DNA of 64,000 bases, taken from NCBI GenBank assembly GCA_025917655.1, contig CP084619.1, positions 248,001-312,000 on the forward strand, given 5' to 3'. Shown here piece by piece: positions 47,408 through 60,062 of the stretch. Position 1 is the first letter of the stretch. Each line of letters begins with the position of its first letter. The notes beneath the pieces are model-generated. The model did no database searches. It was not told the origin of the DNA and saw nothing but the letters and a program-made list of their open reading frames with translations. The translations under genes and the position numbers were made by a program. The DNA is from Chlorella sorokiniana (Eukaryota; Chlorophyta; Trebouxiophyceae; Chlorellales; Chlorellaceae).

Positions 47408-50400
47408 ATGCTTCTTTCGTGCTTGAGTATGCGGAGCGCTGCCCTCCTGAAAGTGCCTGCTACTCGGTCCGCGAGCCGGCCTTGCATCCCATTGATCTCA
47501 GCTTTTGGTTCACTAGCGCCACAACCCTCCGGCCTGCCGGCAAAGCGCTCCTCTCACCCACCCTTTAGCGCTCACCCAACATCTCTGCCAAATCCTCGTC
47601 TCCTGTGCGCGGCTACCAGCACCATGGACACTGCTGTTGAAGCTTCGATCACGAACAGCCCGCTGTTGACGGTGCGACTGTGGTCGATCTGCAGTTCTGG
47701 CCTCGCCGCCACCACGCACGCCGACGCCATCTCACGCACACGCCGTGTTCTGCTCTGCAGGACTCGCCCTTCCCAGCGTACGATGCCGTCAAGGCGGAGC
47801 ATGTGGTGCCCAGCATTCGTGCGTTGCTGGCGCAGCTGCATGCCGAGGTGGACGCACTGGAAGCGGCGGTGGAGCCAACCTGGGAGTCGCTGGCGCCTCC
47901 GCTGGAGCGCATTGTAGACCGCCTGAGTCGCGCCTGGGGCACCGTCAGCCACCTAAAGGCCGTCAAGGACAGCGAGGAGTTGCGTAAGGCATGTGTCAGT
48001 GTGTGTGTGTCTGGGGGAAATGGGGGCGGGCTCTGGGGGTGGGGCTGGCAAGCTTGTACACGCTTCCAAATCAGCACCCTCGTGGCAGCTGGCTGCTGAT
48101 CACGTCTGTACTTCCATCCCTCTTCATTCTTTCAGGCGGTAGAGGAGGTGCAGCCGGAGCGCGTGAAGCTCAGCCTGCGCCTGTCGCAGGTGAGAAACTT
48201 TCCGGAGCGTGCGGTGCATTGCTTGCTGTGCTCGGTGCACCCTGCTCAACTTGTTTGTCGGCTTGGCTGGGTTTGTTGCAATGCTACCTTGAGCCACCGA
48301 TCGCCCTATTTTTCTCACAATCCCTGATCGTTCACTGGAACATGCGCCAACGCGCTGACCGCAGAGCAAGCCCCTGTATGAAGCGTTCCGTGCACTCCGG
48401 GAGGGCCCTGCCTGGAATTCGCTCAGCGAGGCGCAGCAGCGCATCGTCGAAGGCGAACTACGGGATTTCCGCCTGGGTGGCGTGGGCCTGGAGGTGGGTG
48501 CTTCAGCTGATGTTTTGACTTGATACTTTGGTAGGCGCGTGGCGTGTGTTGGTTGGCACGGCGATATGGGTGTATGGCATGGTATTCACAGGGCTTCAAA
48601 ACAACAGATCCATCTACCCTGCACTAGCTGCGGCTCACCGCTGCAAGCCTGGTCCAAACGTCGCATGAGCCTTGCTCCCACCGGGCGCATCTCGCAGGGG
48701 GCTGCCAAGGAGCGGTTCAACGAGATCCAGCAAGAGCTCAGTCAGCTCAGCACCGCCTTTTCGAACAATCTCTTAGATGCCACCAAGGCCTTCAAGAAGC
48801 TGCTGAGGGATAGGGCAGATGTGGAGGGGCTGCCGGCTTCAGGTGCGATGCGCATGGGATGGGAATGTGGCTCCCGGGTAGCGAGCACCTTTGGGCATCT
48901 TCACACCTTGGCAGTGCGACAGTTTATAGGTGATTCTTTCCCAGGCACCTGCCTGGTGATCCTGCTTTGCGTGTCCTTTTACCTGGGTGGCTGGTCTTCC
49001 CCTCATGGTTCCTGCAGCGCTGGCGCTGGCGGCGCAGCAGGCGGCGAAGGAGGGCCACGAGGGGGCAACCCCGGAGGAGGGTCCCTGGCTCTTCACCCTT
49101 GATTTTCCCTCCTACATGCCAGTCATGACCCACGCCAAAAACAGGTGTGGACATCTGCAAAGCCTAAGAGGGTTCCTGACCGTTATTTAGCTGCTCCGGC
49201 TGCTGCCTGTGCTGCTTTTATAGCACTTGTGATCTGCCTGGTAGAAAGCGTGCCTCGCCTGGACTTTGCTGGTGTGACGTTCGTGCCCCACTGTTGTGTT
49301 GCAGGGCACTGCGGGAGGAGATGTACCGCGCATCCATCACCCGTGCCTCCTCTGGCGACATCGACAACACCCCCATCATTGATAAGGCAGGCTTGTGCTG
49401 GCTTGCGACGCCTGCCGCGAGCGTCACTGCTGCAGCAGACGCTGCAGTCGTTCTGTTACGCCAGCAGCCGTGTGAGGCAGCACTGCTCTTTGTACCGCCT
49501 GCCGAAACAGTCAAATATCTTGAAGTTTTGCTGGACATTTCAGCCCGGGACCCTTGCTTTAGTGCAGGTGCTGGCGCTGCGCCAGGAGAAGGCGGAGCTG
49601 CTGGGCTTCCCCAACTTTGCGGAGCTATCCATGGCCTCCAAGGTGAGCTGAATTAGCATTCAGGTTGGATAACTTACTGTCAAGGTTGGTGGAGCGCACC
49701 ATCATGGACGCGATTGATGGTCTCGCTCAGCAGCCTATTGCAGTGCTGCGCCACTGCACCTGCGCCGTCCCGTGCTCGCCAAGCGGTTGCCTGCATGTGC
49801 GCAGATGGCCACGCTTGAGAAGGCGGAGGAGCTGCTGGAGCAGCTGCGGGCTGCTTCCTACACCGCTGCCAAGCAGGATCTGGAAGATGTGCGGGCCTTT
49901 GCCGCGGAGCAGGGCTGCGCTGAGCCGCTGCAGCAGGCAAGCAGGCTTGGCATGCGCCCGGGGGGCGCGCCCGAGCGGCGGCGGGGCAGAGAGAGCGGTT
50001 GCAGGCAACTTTGCTTGCGCACCTCTCCTTACTGTGGTCCTTGTAGCAGTAACTCTGCATGCGCGCCTCTACTCATCTCGTTCAATTTTAATGGGTTGAT
50101 GCTGAGGTGTTGTCTGTTGATATCTTTGTTGAGTTGCTTTGTCCTTCTGCCTGCCGCAGTGGGACGTGAGCTACTGGGCCGAACGGCTCAAGGAGGCCAA
50201 ATACTCGCTGGAGGAGGAGCAGCTGCGCCCTTCTTTGCCCTTCCAAACGTGCTGCAGGCAAGCAATCGTGTTGCCTGCCTGCACTCATAGCAAACCCCAA
50301 CTTGTCAAGCGATCCAAATCTGTCAATCTCTTGGCTGCTGCCACGCTTGTCAAACTGTGCGCCCTTCTTGAGCGGCAGCCAAGAGCCACATACTCCACGG

Positions 50401-52081
50401 CCGCGTTCCTTTGGCGCTTCTTTCTCTTAGATTGCTTGCTGCGACCCTGCAGGGCCTGTTTGTGCTGGCCAAGCGCCTGTTTGATGTGGACATTGAGCCT
50501 GCTGACGGCCAGGTCCCGGTGTGGCACGAGGATGTAAGTTTGCTGGTGCCATTCAATCTTGGGACTTTTAAGTCACTTTGCTCTTCTGCAAGACCATGCC
50601 AGCAGAATGGTTAAGATGGCGCTCGTCGTCTGAGGTTTCACTGTGCCGTTACCATTGCTGGCCTGCTGCCATCCCATGCAGGTGCGCTTCTTTGCAGTGA
50701 AGAAGGGCGGCCACCCCAAGGCATACTTCTACTTGGATCCTTACAGCCGCCCTGCTGAGAAGCGCGGCGGGGCCTGGTGCGCGCACGCCGCTTCCACAAC
50801 CGATTTGCTCTGTGCTCTGCCTTTTGGCGGCTGCCCATGTCCTGCCTGCTGCCCTTGCCCTGGTAAGCTGCATGCTGCTACCCCGTCGCTGCAGGATGGA
50901 CGAGGTGGCAGGGCAGAGCCGCCTGTTTGCGGCCGAGGGGCAAGACGTGCGCCTGCCGGTGGCGCACATGGTGTGCAACCAGTCCCCGCCGGTGGCCGGC
51001 AAGCCTTCCCTCATGACATTCCGCGAGGTGGAGACGCTGTTCCACGAGTTTGGCCACGCTGCGCAGCACATGCTGACGGAACAGCGCGAGGGGCTGTGCG
51101 CTGGCATTCGGGGGTGGAGTGGGACGCGGTGGAGCTGCCCTCACAGGTGCGGCGCTTGCTCAACGCTTCTCATGTGGTTGAACCGATCGAGCCATTGCTT
51201 GATGGATTTATTGCCGGTGTTGAGGATTCTACTTCAGGCTTTGGGCCTCATGCTTGCCCTGGCGCCTGCCGTGCACCCCCGCCGTGCAGTTTATGGAGAA
51301 CTGGTGCTATGACCGAGCCACCCTCTACTCCTTTGCCAAGCACTTTGAGACAGGGGAGCCGCTGCCAGAGGAGTTCTACCAGCGGCTGCTGGCGGCACGC
51401 ACCTTCAGGCGCGTTCACCCCCTGCCTGGCGGCAGGGGCACATTAGTTCATATCAAGGCCATGTGTCGCTTACACAGGCTTCGCCTGGCGACCTCCCGTG
51501 TTTTCCCCACTGCAGGTCTGGCAGCATGACGCTGCGCCAGATCCACTTTGCCAGCGTGGATCTGGAGCTGCATGCGCGCTTCACGCCCGGCCAGGGCGAG
51601 TCCGTGTTTGAGCGGGACCAGCGGGTGGCGCAGCGCACCACCGTGATGCCCCCTGTCTGAGGACCGCTTCCTCTGCGGCTTCTCCCACATCTTTGCCGGG
51701 GCTACAGCGCGGGGTGAGCCAGGGTTGGGGCCTGGGGCTGGGTGAGGTGCAGGATGCTGCGCTGGAGGCTTGTCCGGCAGGCCGCCTCTTTGGTGGATCT
51801 GTCTAGCCCAACTTCATTATCGTTTGCGTCTTCATCCATTGCGCAGCTACTACAGTTACAAGTGGGCAGAGGTGCTGTCTGCTGACTCATTCTCTGCTTT
51901 TGAGGAGGCTGGGCTGGACAACGAGGAGGCAATCGCCGCCACCGGCCGCCGGTTTGCGGCGACGGTGCTGGCACTGGGCGGGGGCCGGGCGCCTGAGCTG
52001 GTGTTCAAGGACTTCAGGGGCCGGGAGCCCAGCGTGGAGCCGCTACTGCGGCACAACAACCTGCTGCCTGCCGCAGCATGA
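47408..52081 (+). CDS. organellar M3 oligopeptidase (OpdA / thimet-like)
   Basis: Zinc metallopeptidase that degrades short peptides, including spent transit peptides. The frame opens at 47408, giving [20 protein letters not shown] and a Ser/Ala/Pro/Arg-rich acid-free stretch before [16 protein letters not shown] (47624). A dual plastid/mitochondrial transit peptide is likely; 47624 would be the cytosolic alternative. Exons then read [80 protein letters not shown], and the zinc site [18 protein letters not shown] (HExxH with downstream Glu), then [68 protein letters not shown]. The stop is at 52081. Frame needs bases at 50228-50230 and 51110-51114; at 51649-51653 the run is either one C too long or two too short. 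Confidence 0.94.
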
Positions 52082-52791
52082 GCCTGCCAGCACTGTATCT
52101 TCTGTACCATGGATCGTGATTGGGAGTGCTGCTCGGTTGCGGCTTGATGACTGTGAATTCAAGGGCTGATGCAGGAGGCTGACAACAGCAGCATGGCAGG
52201 GCGCTCAGTTGTTGTGCAGGGGTGCATGCTTTCTGCTGAAGACCGACGACACCCGGGCTGCAAGGGGTCACCGTCCCTGCCTGCTTGTTGGGATGACCTG
52301 AAAAGTTTGTCTCCTATGCACCTGTTGTAGTGATCTTGCAGCTCCACTGCAGCCCGAGTCATGAGAGGTTGGAACTTGCAGTACAGTCGCCGCGTATCTG
52401 GGCTCGCCCGGCACATTGCTGTTGACAAGCTGGATGCCCCATTTGGAACTTTGTGGGCCCGTCCTTATTTTCTTGAGACACGCTCGCTGGGTGAAAGCCT
52501 CAGAAGCAAGTTGTATCACTTGAAACGCCCTTGCTGCCGACTCTAGAGTGCTCGGGCGGCGGGCAGGTCAGCATCCGGCCCAACAGCCAGTGGTAGGTTC
52601 ATTAGAGCTGAAACGGAGACAGCCCTGCGGCACTGCAGCGCAAGCTCCGCTTCCTGTGCCGGCCTGAGTAGGTACGTTGGGCTTGGCTAGCGCTGAGCGG
52701 AGCAGCCCTTTAACGTCAGCAATACATGAAACAGCCGCTAGCACCCTGACAGGCGGCCTTCCACCCCAACCTCTCGCTAACCGCAGGGGCG
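52082..52791. other. intergenic, 710 bp
   Basis: Between the oligopeptidase stop and the transporter start. No coding motif recognised on either strand. Confidence 0.5.
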
Positions 52792-54496
52792 ATGTCCAAG
52801 ACGACACAGGTGCACGCCCGCACCTCTCTCGTGGATGTGTCCTGGACCACTTTCCTTGTGGGCATCTGGTACTTCAGCAACTTCCAGTTTGGATTTGGGC
52901 TGAAGCGGGCCAGCAGGCAGTTCCAGGACCCCGAGCTGACCGTGTTTCTGCTGTGGGTCCTCTTTGCGGTTGGCTGGGCTGTGGCAGCTGCGGCGCGGCT
53001 CGTCTATCTCCAATTCTTCGCCAGGAAGCAAGAGATCGTCGTTGCCATCCCAGGAAAGGATGAGGAAGCGGCGGTGGCCAAGCGCCACGATGCGAACGAA
53101 GCAGATGAGGAGGCCGCTGTTGCCAGCAATTACGCGCTAACATTGGTGACCAACACGCTTGGCATGAGCTTCACTTGCCTGGCCTTCATAGCGGGCAGCG
53201 TGCCGGTAGTTCAGGTGCGGCCGCCAGTGTGCTTCACGACCTGTTTTCGCAACGCCAAGGTGTTGTGGCCGTTTGTGTGATGAGCAACATATTGGAATCT
53301 CTTTGCAGGTGTTCAAAAGCCTGGCCCCCATTTTCACCACCATCTTCTCCATGTGCTACCTCAACGCAGTGTTCCCCTACTCCGCGGTTGCAGCAGTGAG
53401 GAACAGGGCGGCTGGCTCTTTGGTCCGCAGCAGGGCACTTTCTAGCCAAGCTTGCGGAACAGCAGCTAGCTCACATGCCTTCCCTGCTGTTTGGACGCCT
53501 GCCGCAGGTGACACTACTCGTTGCTGGGGCAACCATGTCCAGCTGGAACACGCCAGGGTTCAAGTAAGCTCTGGCTGTGTGAATAACAGCACTCTTGATC
53601 TAGTCGAAATTACCCTGCACCCCCGCTCACCACCTCTAATGACTTTGAAGCAACATGTTTGGTGCCTCCCCTGCTGAACCTTGCCCTCCTGCCTTTTTGC
53701 CCACACGCAGCTTCACGGCGGTGCTCATGTGCATGGTCACCAACCTGTCGCTGCCGCTGCGAAACGTGATGGTGAAGCAGCGAACCGCGCTACTCCAGGC
53801 GCAGCTGGCGGCGGCCGGCAGGGCGGCGCCCAGCTCGGTGCAGCTGGCGCTGGACACGGCGGTAGACCTGAACTTTGGGGGCATGGTCATCCTCACCCCA
53901 CTCTGCCTCATATTCATGCACAGCCTGGAGGTCCCGTCCAGGGAGGCAGCCACAGCGCTGCATCTGGGTCTGCACCGCATCGTGTACGAGATCGCTTCCC
54001 TCATGGTGCTCACGCGCATCGATGCCGTCATGCATGGCTCGCTCGACGTGCTCAAGCGGGCAGCGATGACGCGTGAGCGGCCGCAGCCTGTGCCCAAGCT
54101 TCTGCGGTGTTAAGCCTCCTTGCTGAAATGCCGCCTTAACGGTTGGCCTGCTTCTGCATCACCCTGGCCACCTGCGCGGCCGCATTAGTCATCTGTTGTA
54201 TGGATAACTTGCTACCTCCTGCAGTTGTGGCGCTAACGAGCTTCCAGACCGTGCACCCCATTAATTTGGCTGGGTCAGTGCTGGCGTTTACCACGCTGCT
54301 GTGGTACAAGCTGTCGGTGTCCAAGCAGGCAGCGGCAGGCGCGACGGGCAAGGCGTTCTACCTGCCGGAGAAATGGCGTGCGCTGGTGGGCAGGCTGCTG
54401 AAGCTGGCACTGCTGTGCGTGACCACCTTTGCGCTGCGCCTGTTCTTGCTTGGCGCCCGCCAGACGCCTTTGGAACCCAAAGAAAATGCTCCCTGA
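52792..54496 (+). CDS. NST/TPT-family (drug/metabolite superfamily) transporter
   Basis: Five exons or so coding a protein with about ten membrane segments. The start is MSKTTQVHARTSLVDVSW at 52792. TM1 is FLVGIWYFSNFQFGFGLKRA and TM2 VFLLWVLFAVGWAVAAAARL. A charged cytosolic loop (KDEEAAVAKRHDANEADEE) follows. Then NTLGMSFTCLAFIAGSVPVV, VFKSLAPIFTTIFSMCYLN (like the IKALEP block of triose-phosphate and sugar-nucleotide translocators), TLLVAGATMSSWNTPGFNFT, MVTNLSLPLRNVMVKQ (like SNL-FQSRNV), SFQTVHPINLAGSVLAF and a last TM near the end at 54496. The Lys/Arg pairs fit anion exchange. Plastid phosphate translocator versus Golgi nucleotide-sugar carrier cannot be told; no clear transit peptide favours the Golgi. 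It lies beside the pyruvyl transferase, convergent. Confidence 0.82.
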
Positions 54497-54663
54497 CGTT
54501 GTACTGGCTAGATGGCATTTCCTGGTGATAGTTTGCTTCATCGTCTGACCACATGCACCAACAAGTACTGTGAGCATTACATTGACAGCAGCAAAGTAAA
54601 AACAGCTTGCCAACAACATGGAAGAGAGAAAGCAGGAGAGAGATACAAGGGACGCGGCTAGGC

Positions 54664-56250
54664 CTACACCTGCTGCTCAGCGATGTTGGCAATGCCGGGA
54701 TGCAGCGGCACGCCCAGCTTCTGGAACTCCTGCATGTAAATCTGAGCCACCTGCAACACACAAGCAAGCAACAGCAGGCACACGCTGCATCAGCGCAACA
54801 TGAAGCATGTTCAAACAGCAGGCAATGGGCAAAGCCCCCAAACAATCAAAGAGCAAGCTTGCAAAAGCGCCGGCAAAGAACCAGTACAAGTAAGGCAACT
54901 ACACACAGAGCCAGTTGCAAGATGCTGCACCCACCTCTTGCCGCCCGCGCGTCAAAGCGGTCGCCGTAACTGGACACCGAGGCGATAAAGTCAAACAGTT
55001 CAAACTTGTCTACATTCATGTTAAGTTTGTCCATGTCTATGGTGGGGATGTTCATGGCATCTGCCAGCTCCTTCACACGGATGTCTGGAGCGATGACGAT
55101 GCCCGGCACCTCTGCCGCCACGCCCATGACCGTGCCGTGAATGCGGAAGCCAAACACAAAGTCGCAGCATGCTTGCATGCCATCTGCCCAGGCCTGCACG
55201 TCGTAAAAGTAGCGCACGCGGTCGGGCGAACGTGGGCGCCATACTTGATGCGCATGAGCTCCAGCGTGTCCACATCCCGCGTCGTCTGCAGCATCACCAC
55301 CGCCGAGCGCGCATACGGCTTGAGCACGTGCTCTGCGATGAAGCGCATCACGACCTCATACTTGCGCGCCCCAGCTTCATCCGCCGGGATGTTGGGCAGC
55401 GTGACGGCCAGCCGCAGCAGCGGGTGTCGCGCCGCCAGCACCGCGTCCCACTTGCGCTGCAGCACCGCGCCCAACGCCGGGTTGTGGTTGAGGAAGAGGC
55501 TGGGGCAGCTGAGGGGCAGCGGTGGCGGCAGGCCGTTGGCGGCCACTATTTGCTGGGTGAAGGTGCCACGCGTGGTCATCATGCCGCCGCCAGAGTCTGT
55601 GATGCGGCGCAGAAAAGCAATCTGCTCCGGGTGCAATGCGATGTGGGCTGCACCGAAAGCAGCCGTGTCGTTGATGCTCTGCGGCGAGCCCCCCGCCTCC
55701 TCAAACTCCACCTGGCTGCCTATGGCTATCAGCAGGATGGGCACGCTCTGCGGCTGCACGCCATTGAGTATGTTTGTGAGTATGTGGGTGTAGTCTGCAA
55801 CGTCGCTGTACTTGCTGGCGTTGACGAGCATGTTGGCGGTGGGCAGCAGCACCGCGTGCACGGGGTATGAAACGGCGGCGCCACCAGCGGCACCAACTCC
55901 GTTGCCTCTGGGTCCACCAGCTGCCACGCGCCATACGCCCACACCAGGTTGCCGCTGTTGTCAGTGCATATGGGCTGCGCCTCCTGGAAAGAGAGGCCCG
56001 AGGGCGGCCGCTCGCCAAACACGTGGCCCACCCAGCCGACCTTGACCTTGGTGGCAACAGCCGTGTCTGCTGGCACTCGGGAGGCTGAGGCCGCAGAGTT
56101 GTGCTGCACGAAAAGGCTGGAAGTTCGACTGCTGGCCCGTGGGCCTGGCCGTAACAGGAGCGCTCGCAGGGCCAGCACCGCGCAGGCTAGAACCGCCACG
56201 GTGCGAACACGAAGGCCGAAAGGGCCAGGTGCCCTGGCGCGGGCCAACAT
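54664..56250 (-). CDS. polysaccharide pyruvyl transferase family protein, type II anchored
   Basis: Enzymes of this family transfer pyruvate from PEP to hexoses, forming acidic ketals on glycans. The start at 56250 gives MLARARAPGPFGLRVR and the anchor TVAVLACAVLALRALLL. Next come VGWVGHVFGE (about 56050), VWAYGAWQLVDPEATELVPL, HAVLLPTANMLVNAS, and a nucleotide/PEP-fold region with MTTRGTFTQQIV, CPSLFLNHNPALG and RHPLLRLAVTLPNIPAD. The C-terminal signature is DFVFGFRIHGTVMGVAAEVP (about 55175-55115), followed by GIVIAPDIRVKELADAMNIP. The His of the R-x-H-G motif is the family's catalytic-site residue. The last exon (54753-54664) reads VAQIYMQEFQKLGVPLHPGI. Bases are needed at 55862-55865 and 55224-55226; the final intron phase is unresolved. 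Confidence 0.85.
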
Positions 56251-56796
56251 GACTCCGCTTTGTTCAAAAATACCTGAGATGGGGAGGACATGGTGCATAA
56301 AGAACAAGCTTGGCGGCTGCAGGCGGGAGCGCAACGCCGCCAAGGCATACCCTTGGAGTACACGCCTGTGAAAAGGCAACTCGGTCGTCAACTCATGAGC
56401 GCGCCTACAGCAGCTTTCCATCTCATCTGCACGCACAAACACCCTTTCACCAACGGCGCGTGCCAGCAATATCTCTAACACCCAGGTTGCTTGCTCAGCT
56501 CAATCATTCACTGAACCATCTTCAGTAAGCTGTGACAGCCAGTCGTAGGATGGAAAAGAGGTGCCAGTTTGAAACCCACCCTGTCCATTCGCACAGGCTC
56601 CAGAACCCTGTCGCTTCAACACCTATTGTACGAGTAAACTCTTTCAGGACAGATTCGTATTGCGTTGCCAGGACGACCCCGGCGGGAGCAGTCAGAAGAA
56701 GTTCACTCGAGATGGTACAGGCAGATGGGATGAAGGGCAGTAGAACTCTCAACAGGAGAAGATGTAAGCAGTCAAGGGCAGCGCCAGGCGCAGCGA
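56251..56796. other. intergenic, 546 bp
   Basis: Between hydrolase copy B (3' end) and the pyruvyl transferase start, both minus strand. Nothing coding recognised. Confidence 0.5.
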
Positions 56797-58907
56797 CTAG
56801 AGGCTGGGGCAGCACTCCTCCAGCACGACCGGTGGCGCCGCCTTCTCCACGCAGCTGCGCAGTGGCACGCCCAGCGCTGCAGCACGCCGCTGAATCCTGT
56901 CGATCGTGTGGGCGTCGCCCGACAGCAGCACGTCAGGCTGCACGTAATATACGTGCTGGAAATTGTGCAGCACGGGGAGCAGCATAGCCGGCACGCCAAA
57001 GACCTGCAGACCGTCGAGCGAGGGCAGGTCCCGCTCCAGCACATCCAAGCACGCATACAGCAAGTCCTGCTGGAAATCGTTGGGTGCAAAGTGGCGCGTG
57101 CCAGGCTGCAACGGGCTGCCCTTGTAGGCGAGGTAGGAGCGGTAGGGGGTGAGGATGGCCACGGGGGCCGCTGCGGCAGCGGGGTGGGCAGGTCGCGCAG
57201 CGTGCTGCGGAAGAAGCTCGTGTGGTTGACCTCGCCTACGCCCAGCCAGTTGGTGAAGCCCATGCCGTAGGCGCCAGAGGTTGCCGTCAGTCTCACTGCC
57301 CGCCGATGCAGCTTGGGGTCGCTGATGCGCTCAAAGGCGCCCTCAAAGAACACGGGCTTGTGGAAAGGCTTCATGGCAGCCAGCAGCAGCTGCACCACGC
57401 GCACGTCATTGTTGGGGGCCTTGGACACGGTCCAGAAGTTGGAGTCCACCACAATGTAGTCCAGCCAGGGGCTGGCCGCCAACGTAAAGACAACGCCAGA
57501 GGCGTAGATGGCATCCCCGCTGGTCAGAAACTCGGGAAGTGCTGGATGCAGCGGAAGCCGTGCGCGGCGACGCGCTGGCAAGACGCCTCGTGCACCGAGT
57601 GCAGCCGCTGGTGCCGCACGTGTTGCCAATCCCAGTAGTGCAGGCTGGCCAGGGTGTTGTTGAAGTGGCCGTGGTGCATGGAGAAGGCAGGCGGGTGCAC
57701 CTTGGACCAGTCGGTGAAATGCGTGCCCCACCGCTCGTTCCAGTGCCTCAGGCCACCATGCACGTCGCGGAAGTAGCTGCGGAAAGCTTCTACTGCTGCG
57801 GAGCCATAGTCCTGGGGTGCATCTTGCTCCTGCGCAGCGCATAGGAGCAGGTGGTGGAGCACTCAGAGCAGAGAAGGTGTCAAGCTGAACGTCCCTCCCC
57901 CAGCGCTTGATGACCCATCAGCAAGGCTTGTTGCCTGATGAAGAACATACCAACAGCGAGGCCTGTTGCTGCCACAGCACGCCAGGCATGATTACAAGCA
58001 AGTCACCTGAGTGTACTTGGTTTCGTATTCGTTGTTGAACGACGGCTGGATGGAATGGACACAGGTGGCATTGTTGGCCTGCAGCCGCGCCAGCACTGCA
58101 TCCTGCCAGTGGTGCACAAGCTGGAGCGCTCCAACTGGAAAGCAGCAAGGAAAGCGAAAACAATGTCAACAAACAGCCAACCAACTGAACAATGTTGCAA
58201 GTGCCCTGCTGCAATGCGCGGGGATCACCGTGGAAGAAGGATGCAGAGCCACGTTTCATCCCTTTTGCATCCATAGCCAACCCATCCGGGAAGCGGCGCG
58301 ATACCCAGGGCGGCGAGGCATTTGCATCCAGCACCACTGCCAGCTTCATGCCGCTGTCACAGACAATTCGTGAAATGTAGTCCATGACTTTGAAATTAAA
58401 CTTGTCAGGCTGCTGTTGCTGCAGGCTCCACTGAAAGGAGGTAAAGAGTATGCCAATGCCCTGCTCCTGCAGGCCAAGGAAGCAGGTGTCGTTGTAAAGA
58501 CATCAGTTTGACAGGAGCAGGAAGCAGGTGAGAACGAGCAGGCAGTGGCCCTGCGCCTCCCGCTCTACCACAACCTGCAGGCTTTGCAGCACGTCTTCCA
58601 ATCTGAAGGGAGCGTCGCGTGGTGGCGGCAGGCTGCCATCTTCGGTTATCAGCAGCTTAGACCTGTACTCGCTGGCCCACAGGGTGGCAAACACCTCCTG
58701 GACGCCTCCTTGCTCCACGGCAGCTGTGCTCATCTGCAGGCTGCTCGAGGTGCATGGGCTGCCAGCACCCGCAGTGCTGGCTATGCTCATCCACGAAGTC
58801 CGCTGCATTGAAATCCAGACTTGGTACGCACAGAGGAGGGAGAGCACAACTGCTGCTGCCGCACATCGCGGCAGAGGGTTCCGCTTGTCTGTCGCGGCGG
58901 CCACCAT
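56797..58907 (-). CDS. clan GH-A-like glycoside hydrolase, membrane-anchored (copy B)
   Basis: Paralogue of the gene at 19894-21940. The start at 58907 gives MVAAATDKRNPLPR and the anchor CAAAAVVLSLLCAYQVWI. Then VQEVFATLWASEYRSKLLIT, GIGILFTSFQWSLQQQ, FKVMDYISRIVCDSGMKLAV, LVHHWQDAVLARLQANNATC, and SIQPSFNNEYETKY with the same Asn-Glu. Then HWNERWGTHFTDWSKV, HGFRCIQHFPEF, DAIYASGVVFTLAASPWLDY, KPVFFEGAFERISDPKLHRR with the putative nucleophile Glu, and FGVPAMLLPVLHNFQHVYYV near the end (stop at 56797). It has an extra intron relative to copy A within the barrel (about 58250-58130). One base each is needed at 57534-57536 and within 57181-57188. Both catalytic candidates are kept in both copies. 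Confidence 0.72.
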
Positions 58908-59276
58908 GGTCCACTAGTCAAAGTCTCACACGGCGCCCTCACCGGCGGCCGCCGCCAGTCAGGACAAAGTGGCCTTCGCTCGTTCCCTTCAAATGGACAC
59001 CCGCGAAACCATCGGCTTGTAGATAAATCGTGCTGCTAGAGAGCTTGTTGGGCTTTCAACCTAGCCGAAAACCGTGACCCAACAGTGAGTAGGGTCGGGG
59101 CGGGCTGGGAAACGTGCGTCCTTGCGCACTTGTTGAAATTTAATTGAACAACATGACGTCTCCAGAGGCAGATGGGCTATGGACGGAAGCTGCTATCTGG
59201 CAGCCCTGGAAGCCCTGGACACCCTCAGTTGTGGCCTGGAAATGCCCCTTGAACGCCTATATTACAATTAAACATG

Positions 59277-59315
59277 GAAGCAGCGAAGGTGCAGCTCCGG
59301 CTGTTTGACACGCTG
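59277..59315 (+). repeat. arm 1 of a dispersed inverted repeat
   Basis: Codes EAAKVQLRLFDTL. It matches the reverse complement of 60693-60734 almost exactly, apart from a 3-base difference. See the second arm. Confidence 0.85.
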
Positions 59316-60048
59316 CCGGGCTCGGTGCTGTGTGAGGCAGCAGCTGCCACATGCGCATCTAGGCGCATGCCGCCTGCCGCACGCCGCACGCAGCTGCGCA
59401 GCGGCCGTTGTTGGCGGCAACAAGGGTTGCCCGGCAGAACGTATCCACATGAGCTTTCTGCGCAGTCTACTGCGCGTGCTTCAGGGCACGCCTAACGCTG
59501 TGGTGCTGGCGGAGACGGGTGAGCGGCCGCTGTGGGCTTGCTGGATGCTGCAGGCTGCACAGTCATAAGACCGAGCGCGAGAAGCACAAGTGGGCAGCCT
59601 GCTGCGACATGCAGAGACAGCCAGCGCATCGCTGGCAGCCGCCCATCATGCAGCGCAGCCTGCCCGGCAACCGTGAGCGCCTCATCGCAGGTGGCAGGCC
59701 GTGAAGCGGTTGGAGGGGAAATGGACCTCGACCTCACCCACCCTGCAGCCATCAGTCAGGCGCTGATGTGCACTGCCTGCGTCGAGCGGGAGCTCACGCG
59801 ACTGCAGGCGGCGGCGGCACGGTATAGCGCGACTAAAATGCAACAGTACCTGCTGTGCGTGTCCTGCGGCGACGTCGTCTCGTCCAGCAGCAGCACCGAG
59901 GGGCGGAAACTGGTGTTTCTCCCTTCAAATCTTTACTTGCAATGCACTGCTCGCATCCAATACCAGGCACCAAGTGTGCGTAGGGGTTTGTGTGTATCGC
60001 AAACTCCACTGCTGATAAGCAGACTTTAATCTGCCTCGCTCAAAAGCT

Positions 60049-60062
60049 AAAAAAAAAAAAAA
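60049..60062 (+). repeat. 14-A homopolymer
   Basis: Uninterrupted run of 14 A, the longest A run in the window. It is a candidate retroposed tail (plus strand). Confidence 0.9.

Larger units (their letters stand above)
59277..60062 (+). mobile_element. non-LTR (LINE-like) retroelement 3' remnant with A-run
   Basis: Scattered plus-strand coding fragments resemble the C-terminal region of algal LINE-type polyproteins: ERIHMSFLRSLLRVLQGTPN followed by AVVLAETGERPLW (59443-59535), then LQAAAARYSATKMQQYL (about 59800-59850). A run of 14 A at 60049-60062 could be the element's tail. No upstream reverse transcriptase core is present, so this would be a 5'-truncated, degraded copy. I could not see a target-site duplication. 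The family call rests on remembered motif patterns. Confidence 0.45.

Noticed and set aside
52792-54496. Assignment of the transporter specifically as a plastid triose-phosphate translocator
   Set aside because: Superfamily motifs are present but no clear plastid transit peptide and no substrate-specific residues could be recognised by eye.
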